From: Turnera subulata
Taxonomy: Eukaryota > Streptophyta > Magnoliopsida > Malpighiales > Passifloraceae
NCBI GenBank assembly: GCA_028386065.3
Contig: JAKUCV010006894.1
Coordinates: forward strand, 32,471 to 96,470
Length of the DNA: 64,000 nt
Direction: 5' to 3'
The first letter of the stretch is position 1. Each line of letters opens with the position of its first letter. The translations under genes were made by a program, and so were the position numbers. The notes under the pieces were generated by a model that worked only from the letters and a program-made list of their open reading frames with translations, made no database searches and was not told where the DNA came from. Below are positions 56,246 through 64,000 of this stretch, in pieces.

Positions 56246-57718
56246 TGCTACTAGAAGATTTTGGTGGGGTCATGACACAGGTCATCATGGGATCAATTGG
56301 ATTGCGTGGAAATAATTATGCTTGGCAAAACAATATGATTGTCTTGGCTTTCGAGATATTCAGACTTTTAACAGATTATATTGGCCAAGCAGGCTTGGCG
56401 ATTTCTATATAATCCGGATTCTCTTGTTGCTAAGGTGCTCAAGGTCAAGTACTTTCCTAGAAGTGACTTGATGCACGCCCAAATCGGCCATACACCAAGT
56501 TATATATGGCGTAGTTTGCTGCAAGGGAGACAGGTTCTATAGGATGGTGGTCATTGGATTGTTGGTGATGGTCAAACGGTATTGGAACGGTTATGCCTGC
56601 TCCAATTGGCAGTTCTGCTACCCTACGTCTTAGTGCTTTCATAGATGCTACTTCTCCAGCTTGGGATATTCCTGCTTTAACTTCTGCTCTTCACCCAGAA
56701 GATGTTTCATGCCTTACCAATATGCATCTTTGTCATACTTGCTATGCAGACTTTTTAACATGGCCCCACACAGACTTTGGTCACTACACTGTTTGCAGTG
56801 GTTATAATTTTCAGATGGATAAGTTGATCTATGGTTCCCGAATGATAGGTGGTGGAAAACTCTTTGGAGCATCCACTTCCCTCCAAAGGTTGTGCACCTT
56901 CTTTGGCGGATTGCGAGTGGCTTCCTCCCAACTAGAGATCGCCTTTGTGCTAGACATGTGAATGTTCCTCCTCTTTGTGCTTCGTGTAATCGTCAGGTGG
57001 AAATTGGAGTTCATCTCTTTCGAGATTGTCCCATTGTTCAGAAGGGTTGGCGTGTTGGAAACATTGCTCTTCCATCATCAGCAGCTGACAATGAGGCCGA
57101 ATGGTTACGGGATCTCTACTCAGCTCTTCCTGGTGATACTGTGGAGAGAGTTTTTATGACTATATGGTCCATTTGGCTTCATCGGAATGATCCGATTTTT
57201 ACTGATAGGCCTTTCTGTCCAAGGACTGTTGCAATGGATGCGGCCCATTACTTGCTAGACTTCCATTCCGCCACTAATCTGGAACTAGAGGATGATCCTG
57301 TGTCCTCTTCCCTAGTGTCTCAACCTTCTTTGCCCCGATGGCATGCTCTGCCTCCTGGTTGTATCAAAATTAATACGGACGTCTCTTGTGGCCCTCAAGC
57401 CGTGAGTATTGGAGCTATCACACGAGATTCTCGGGTGTCTGTTGTTTTCTGCTACCATGACAGCATCAGATGCTCGTTCTCACCATTGGAAGCTGAGTTG
57501 TTGGCTGGTATTGCTGCACTAAAACAAGCACAGAATTTTGGCTACCAACATATCCACCGAGAATCACAAACTGTTAAAATATAGTGTATGGTGTTGTTCA
57601 TCATTTATTCCCCAACACTCGTGCCCGTCTATTATTTATTGATGTCTCTGCAATTTTATCTTCTTTTCTCTCCTGGTCTTATATTCATATTAATAGGTCC
57701 TTTAACGAAGCAGATCAT
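56246..57718 (+). pseudogene. LINE ORF2 C-terminal fragment (zf-RVT and RNase H)
   Basis: Begins FWWGHDTGHHGINWIAWK at about 56260, the end of the RT thumb, then LCLAKQYDCLGFRDIQTFN and VAKVLKVKYFPRSDLMHA. A zf-RVT segment follows (HLLWRIASGFLPTRDRLC..HVNVPPLCASC, about 56892-56985). An RNase H domain reads CIKINTDVSCG (57360), ITRDSRVS and LEAELLAGIAALKQA. Stops and frame changes occur near 56310, 56540, 56580, 56870 and 57582. The final NRSFNEADH is cut at 57719 by an LTR. It belongs to a different LINE lineage from the one at 4.6-11.7 kb, judged by low similarity of the shared domains. Confidence 0.85.
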
Positions 57719-58300
57719 TGTGAACACCCAAATTTGACCCACGAATATTCTTCTAATTTAGATTTTAAGTATGCTTAAACCATGAGATTGACGAGATAAT
57801 TTGGTCTTTGGCTAAAACACATTTAGAATTTATTTTATTAGAATTTACATATTTTATAAATTGGGCATTTGTATGCGTTTCAGTCTTAGGATTAATGAGA
57901 TGATTTAATTCTAAGGTTAAAAGATATATTAAGGTCTAATTTAAATAAAGTATGTTATTATATTTATCTAGATCTTTTATTTTTTTAGTCCAATTATATT
58001 GAGACGATTTATTTTTGGATTATGAATAAACTTAGAGGCCTAGGTTAATAAAGCATGGACTCTCTAGAGTTTATTGGCCCATAAACACATTTCTTGCAGA
58101 CTATTCTTAGCTCTGATTTTCGTGAAAAATCAGAATTAAATTATCTTTTTATGGTAAATATTTTTTTTATATGAAATTGCCTGAAATGAGAAGGTGAATA
58201 TGTATGAATCATACTTGGAAGGTTTAGGAGGGGTAATAATCAAGAAAAGGGATATTCTAGGTTGATTAGGGATTAATAACATGGTTAAATAAAGTCAGGG
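57719..58300 (+). repeat. 5' part of a Tat-type LTR, plus orientation
   Basis: Starts TGTGAACACCCAAATTTG and follows the order of the minus-strand LTR at 49356-47998. That includes the CTGATTTT hairpin (58112-58134) and CAGAATTAAA. It interrupts the LINE at ATCAT (57714-57718) and is itself cut at 58300. Confidence 0.65.
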
Positions 58301-58425
58301 TGTGAGGACCCGACCAAAAATTAATTTGATCCCTCACTACATCAAAGGAGTCGCCACCCGAATTTAATTAAGGACAAAATTCTGGGATAAACCTTGACAT
58401 CCATTACCCACAGCAACGGTCATAG
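58301..58425 (-). repeat. 3' end of a Tat-like LTR, minus orientation
   Basis: TGTGAGGACCCGACC followed by CAAAGGAGTCGCCACC, which aligns with the plus-strand start of the LTR at 47998 (TGAAGACCCGGCC, AAAGGAGTCGCCAC). It would therefore be the tail of a second Tat-type element, inserted in reverse into the preceding LTR. The segment is short, so the assignment is tentative. Confidence 0.45.
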
Positions 58426-61400
58426 TGAAACACCCGTGTCCTAATTTTACAAATAAAATACTCAAATAAAGGAAATTACCAAAACACTCCTGCAACCCGG
58501 GACACGAAAACCAATATCAACAATATCCAAAATTCTCAAATAAAAAGAGATGTCATAACAAACATAGTCAAACCGGCTTAGCAAGCCTCAAATCAAACCC
58601 GGCATCCTGCCGATACATCGTCAATAGTAAATCCCGGCAATCCGCCGATAAAATAATCCAAAATCAATAGTGACATCTCAATAAAAATCCAATGCAGCGG
58701 AAGAATCAAACGGAGTAAAAATAAGAGAATCAAAACAACATGCATGCCGACTTTATGGATCCAACCGGGAGATCAAGCACAGCTACCTGCTGAGATATCC
58801 ACGTCCGTACTCTGGAAGGATGGAAAGTGACTGCACGCTATCTAAAGTCTGAAAAACAACATTGGCGATTATGTGAGTCGCCTATTCAGTGAGCAATATA
58901 AGCCTAATTATGAGAGTGTGCAGATCAAGTCAGAAAGGAAAGAAGAGCAACAAGACAAGCATGCAAACATACAACAACCAGTACTAACATGCCAACACAA
59001 TCAAGCATACAGTTCATTATTCTCCATCTGTTGTGTGTTAAGTTTTTCTTATTAAGATTTATTATTCAGGGCCCCCTACTGTGTGCGTCGAGCTCGGTCC
59101 CGTCTCATGAGACAACCAGGCATAAGCCCAAATACAACCAGGCACGAAGCCCAACATATCCATAGAGAGAGAGAGAGGAGACAGAGAGAAAGAGGGAGGT
59201 AGAAAAAGGGAGGTAGAAGGAGGGAGGTAGAAGGAGGGAGGTAGAACCGGTCATTACAGACCCATATGCAAATCCGCATAACACTTGCTACCGCAAGCAA
59301 ACCCGAGGGGTATCTCTTCCCGCTCGAAACAACCGGTCATCAGCACACAGTAGCCTAACTTCTGCTGTACATTATCTTAATTCATAAGTTATGAGTTTAT
59401 GTGTGCCAAGAGATTGTGATTTAACAGGGTTGTGTGATAAAACAGCTCAAGCAGATAACCGGGTCTCCGACCCACAATACATCACACCAAACACCCAGAA
59501 TCACACCACATGTTATAATCCATAACTAATCCAACCATCCAGCTCATAAGCAAAAAGTACACTTAGGCACACAATACAGATTACAGCATGTTAGCAAACA
59601 AGCATGCAACTCAAACAAACCAATCCAACGAGCTCATGCATACAAACATAAAAAAGACATATAAAGTCACCTCAACGACGATTATCCTGTGGAGCCCTTC
59701 CCAAAACAGATCCTCCAGCTCCCGAGGTGTTACCCGTGCCTGAATACCGGCACACACAACCAATTACAGACAATTACAATAAAAACGTGTATGCATGTAA
59801 CTATAATGCTCAACTGAGTAAAACCCGTCCCTAGTTAGCCAATACGAAATTCCCGGGTCTAAACCCGACTTAATGTCTCTCACCAAAACTCCGAGCATCG
59901 GGACCTAAGGTTCACCGGGCTTAAGCCCAACTAAGTCCAAGAGTAGTTTCCGAGCCTATGGCCCACTCATTATGTCCTTTACGAATTTCCGGCCTAAAGT
60001 CCAATCTAAGCCAAATTTCAATTCCCGGGCCTAAAGCCCACTTCTTAAGTCCTTATTAAACCAATTATAGGATTGGGCTTAAAGCCCGTTACTTAAGTCC
60101 AAGGTCAATTCGATCCCAACAATTCCCGGCCTAAGGTTCTACCCGTGTCGGTAAATTACCGGCCTCATACTACTCTCACTCTCGGTTTCCACTAAGCACA
60201 ATTAATTACATAACCCAATTCCGAATTATAGTACATGCCATGAATGAATACAAATCATACATCAAATATACCGTTAAAATGCCGAAAATCAAGACCCGAG
60301 CCTTCGCCGGAATTTTCCCGAGCCTCGCCGGAAAATTCCCGAGCCTGATTCCGGTGAACTTCGCCGGAATTCTCCAAAAACTACCAGCAACAATTTAACA
60401 CAACAACCCAAGTCGATTTCAACACAAACACTCATAAATCCCTAGAACGGGTTAGAAGAAAAACAAATTTGATGAACGGATCTTACCCGGGATGCTTGCT
60501 GCCAGAACTGAATCTGCCCGGAATCCGTCCAAGCCAAACCAAAGCCTCACTCCCCTGCTGGAAACAAAACCCGAGCACGTCCAACTCCGTCGCCGGGAAG
60601 AACACCGTCCGCAGCCACCCACTGCCAGAACGACACACACACCCACGCACCGCCACAAACCACCACGGCACTACAACCTGCAACAACCCGAGCCCGCCCC
60701 CGTCCAACAACAACACAACCCGACACAACAACAATCACCACAGCCACGACATCAACCAAAAAACACCACGACACCAATCCCCACGAACCCGCCACCGAAA
60801 ACGAACCAAGAAAACAGGGAGCGTCAACAACAGCAACCCACAGCCGAGATGGAGGAGAAGAGAAAACAAGGGAGGGATTAGACTTACCGGTAACGCGAGG
60901 AAGACGGGAGCGATTCCCAGTGCTCCTCGTCACACCCGGTCAGGCCTCACTCCATTCCCCTCTGCAACTCGCGACGGCGACGGCGACCTGCGGGAACGAG
61001 AAATCGACGACGTGGACAAGAAGGAGGAGATGAGAAGAGGTAATGGCTTCGGTTTGTGGGTTCGCGACAGAGAGCAGGGAGAAAGAGCCACGAACTCGGG
61101 AGTGGGAGAGGCTGAAGGAAGAGAGAAAAGGGAGAGAAGAGAAGAGAAGAAGGAAGAAGAGGGAAAGAGAGAGGAACTAAGGGAGAGAGAAGGCTGAAGG
61201 GGCGGCGACGGCTTTAAAAGAAAAGGGTGAGGAAAGTGAAAAAAGAAAAGAGGAGAAGAGAAAGGAGAGGGGTTAGGGCTTGACCAGCCCGGGCGTGGTC
61301 AACCCGCCCTAGGTCAATTCTTATTTTTTTTTTGTAAGCCTCCAAAACGACGTAGTTTTACTTAAACTACGTCAAAATTTAATTCCCAACTCCGAAACTC

Positions 61401-61574
61401 GATTTAACTCCAACGAAAGCCAAACCCGTCCTACAATCGACTTAATTCCGATATAACCAAGGTAAAAATAATTTATTTCCTAACCCAAAAATCCGGAAAT
61501 TCCTCAAGGGCAAAATTGGAATAAAAATTTCGAAAATTCCGAAAAATCAAATTATGAAAATTCGGGGCGTTACA
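58426..61574 (-). repeat. Long LTR (about 3.15 kb) of a Tekay/Del chromovirus, minus orientation
   Basis: The right end ...GGGGCGTTACA (61574) is fixed by the adjacent polypurine tract (minus strand AAGTGGGGTAGAAC, 61575-61588) and internal region. The left end is placed at TGAAACACCCG (58426) by likeness to the solo LTR at 23507. It contains a 14-15 bp GGGAGGTAGAA minisatellite (59190-59245), GGGCTTAAGCCC palindromes (59850-60140), a 21-bp duplication CGCCGGAA..CCCGAGCC (60305-60350) and a purine-rich GC block (60850-61280). The latter makes long meaningless open frames such as 60469-61197. Confidence 0.75.
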
Positions 61575-61626
61575 GTTCTACCCCACTTAAGGAAATTTCG
61601 TCCTCAAAATTACAAGATAATAAACA

Positions 61627-62624
61627 TCAAAACAATTGGGGATACTGCTCCCGCATATGGGACTCAACCTCCCAAGTAGCCTCATTCGGAGAATGACGGC
61701 TCCATCTAACCCGAACCATCGGAATAACTCGATTCCTCAACTGTCGCCCCTCCCAAGCTAAAATCTCAACCGGCTCCTCAACATAAGTCAAATCCTCAGA
61801 AACCTCCACCTCCGTCGGGGATACAACATGACTAGGATCAGACCGATAACGCCTCAGCATCGAAACATGGAATACATCATGTATGCGCGACAGCTCCTCC
61901 GGTAAAGCCAACCTGTAAGCCAGCGGACCAATCCGCTCCATGATCTCATAAGGACCAATATAACGAGGGCTCAACTTGCCCTTCCTCCTAAACCGGATAA
62001 CACCTCTCCAGGGAGCAACACGGAGGAAGACTCTGTCACCTACATTGTACTCCATCTCCCGACGATGCTTATCGGCAAAACTCTTTTGCCGATCCTGAGC
62101 AGCTCTCATGCACTGCTTAACCACCTCGATCTGATCAACAGTCTCCTGGACTAGATCCGGACCAATCACTTGTCTCAGACCTTCCTCATCCCAACAGATC
62201 GGACTACGACACTTCCGCCCATAGAAACCCTCATATGGCGCCATACCGATACTGGAGTGATACCCGTTGTTATAAGCAAACTCAACCAACGGTAATGTCT
62301 CATCCCAAGAACCACTGAAATTGAGCACACAGGCTCTAAGCATATCCTCCAGCGTCTGTATGGTCCTCTCTGACTGCCCATCGGTCTGCGGATGGAATGC
62401 AGTACTGAAATTCAGCTTAGTCCCCAAAGCTGACTGTAAACTCTTCCAGAAGTGGGAAGTAAACCTCGGATCCCTGTCCGACACAATGGATAGTGGAACT
62501 CCATGTAGACGGACAATACCCGAAACATATAACCTCGCCAGCTTATCCATGGTATCCGTCTGCTGAATCGGTAGGAAATGAGCTGACTTGGTCAACCTGT
62601 CAACAATGACCCAGATGGCATCAT
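61627..62624 (-). pseudogene. Tekay/Del chromovirus integrase C-terminal half with chromodomain, cut by an LTR
   Basis: The minus-strand frame is open from 62624 to 61627 and translates without defects. It reads [18 protein letters not shown], then [20 protein letters not shown] (second catalytic Asp region), [18 protein letters not shown] (catalytic Glu region) and [11 protein letters not shown]. After those come [20 protein letters not shown] and [12 protein letters not shown], the GPY/F domain. The chromodomain ends [19 protein letters not shown]. Chromodomains steer insertion toward heterochromatin (family knowledge). The upstream part of pol is beyond the inserted LTR at 62625 and outside the window. 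The short distance to the polypurine tract matches the Tekay lineage. The lack of stops suggests a young element. Confidence 0.9.
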
Positions 62625-64000
62625 TGTAAGTTTCCGTAAGCTATATGACATTCATATACAAAGCACAACAAGCAGCGGAAGCACAGAAACTCAACCAAGA
62701 ACCAAGTGAAGCATGCATAAACCGTATAACAATTTTACATACCTTATGTGGTTGAGATCTTTCACCCAACTGAAGTACGGAATCAGCAAGAGCAAGACAA
62801 CAGCCTGGCTCCTCTACGGTATCCACACGAACCGTGATCTTCCCGGAATCGTCACACGAAACCAAGAACGAGCACTCCCGGACTGATGTGCTAGCAGCAG
62901 TGAACCGGAAGCTATGTGTTTTGTGGTGTTTTGTTCTTTCTTCTTTCACAAAGAAGTAGAGGGTTGGGAGGAGATGTGCTAAGCTCTGAAAATACAGAAG
63001 CAAGGAGAGAGAGAGGAAGGAGTAATCTGATCACTATTGCCTTAGACCCCTCTAAGCATAATGCACAAGTGGGTTAGGCATAATGGCCAACAAAGTGGAC
63101 CATTAGTGATGACCCTCACCACTATTGTCTCCCACTAGCTCAATCAGATCATAACACTCCACATAAGCATGTCTCATCAATAATTCTGGTAATTATTGAC
63201 CCCAAAACGACCCTGGTTCAACCATGGTCCAACCACGGTCCAACCACACCCGGTCCAACCATGGTCCAACCACGGTTCAACCACCTGCCCGAATCAACGG
63301 TTCTATGTGTGTGACCCTGTAGGCACTTGTAACAACCGGCAATAATTGTAAAATTCTCATTTTAGAATTATAAGCAAAGAGCGGCGTCTAGCAACACATC
63401 ATTGCTACCCGAACGACAAGATCAGTACTGATTCTCTATGCCTCGGAATATGTCATCGTCCCTTCGTCCCATTATCTAGATCAAACACGAGATATGGAAT
63501 ATGTCAATCTCGTATATGTTTAATCTATGTTTCTTGATCCCCGAGTTAACTGTATAAAACGGATACCCGTGATATCACCATATCACCTAATCCGAGCATG
63601 GCCATGCATTTAACAGTTCAACTCTATCAAGAAACCATACGATAATATACTCGTTATATGGGTCGGACGAATCCCCTCTTGATCAATCAAAATCCACTAC
63701 ATACTCGGCATATACCCAATGATTACCCTTATGTCCACCCAGTTACGGATGACTAGGAATAATATCAAAGTACATGATTCATATGTTGGATACCTTGACA
63801 ATCTCAGGTCGGAGGACAATTACATCTATAAGAACCACTAATGACATACATATAACGTTCCATGTAGGGTTCTTATGTGGGTCGGTCCAGTCCACAAGTT
63901 CTCCAACTTGTACCCGTATGTAGAATTCATATCACATATGCAATTCTCAACATACGCTAGTCTTAATTTATTATTACAACCCATCCGTAATAATAATCGA
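62625..64000 (-). repeat. LTR of the copia-like family, copy C, reverse, running off the window
   Basis: TGTAAGTTTCCG... is the reverse complement of the end of copy A. It carries the reversed GGTTGAACC run (63211-63282) and the decayed hairpin near 63340-63380. By comparison about 157 bp remain beyond 64000. It splits the integrase frame: the bases before it (ATCAT, 62620-62624) are its probable target site. Whether it is a solo LTR or one end of a full element cannot be told. Confidence 0.85.

Noticed and set aside
60469..61197. 242-codon open frame and overlapping frames
   Set aside because: Same kind of composition artefact in the second Tekay LTR. No homology pattern and no gene structure.

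Overview
The window is nuclear DNA from a flowering plant, most likely a dicot. The evidence is intron-containing plant genes, single-exon berberine-bridge-like and receptor-like protein genes, and dense plant-type retrotransposons. It is mainly a transposon graveyard with three genes that look intact. No bacterial, organellar or CRISPR content was seen.

Layout. 1-3657: eroded 3' half of a Ty1/copia element ending in an LTR. 4.6-11.7 kb: degenerate L1-type LINE whose ORF1 is split by a 1,568-bp solo LTR (5565-7132). That solo LTR carries an unusual helically phased array of AACATCGATGTT palindromes. 13.7-14.8 kb: about 2.4 copies of a 488-bp tandem repeat. 15968-30889: a Ty3/gypsy chromovirus (+) whose 3' LTR is split by a copia element (-, 21101-30798), which is itself split by a 4.05-kb solo LTR (23507-27560). 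All three joints have target-site duplications (TSDs), the oldest with one mismatch. 31230-33644: an RLP46-like LRR receptor-like protein gene. 34791-37087 (-): a complete nine-exon dihydrodipicolinate reductase (DAPB) gene of 321 codons, assembled here from splice sites. 37358-39120 (-): a gutted Helitron with its 3' hairpin and CTAG end. 40874-41284: a broken PPR gene fragment. 43339-43429: an RCC1-like exon cut off by an LTR.

43430-46182: an LTR, a primer-binding-site-like sequence, a single N at 45014, then a truncated and divergent second LTR. This is probably an assembly collapse. 47135-49356: a hAT-like remnant and a Tat/Ogre-type LTR with leader. 49526-51047: another solo LTR with a perfect TSD. 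52256-53236: a Mutator-like non-autonomous element with 170-bp terminal inverted repeats, about 350 bp upstream of the TATA box of the berberine-bridge-enzyme-like gene (53650-55275). 56.2-64 kb: a LINE fragment cut by a Tat-type LTR, then a second Tat-like LTR end, a Tekay/Del chromovirus (long LTR plus integrase and chromodomain), and a copia-like LTR inserted in its integrase gene. This may be a five-layer nest running off the window.

The three intact genes serve unrelated roles: immune or developmental cell-surface reception, lysine biosynthesis in plastids, and secreted FAD oxidase activity. Each has transposon sequence in or near its flanks. The recurring oddity is that several unrelated LTR families here carry arrays of short, regularly spaced palindromes. 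The ATCGAT array in the first solo LTR is the most striking.
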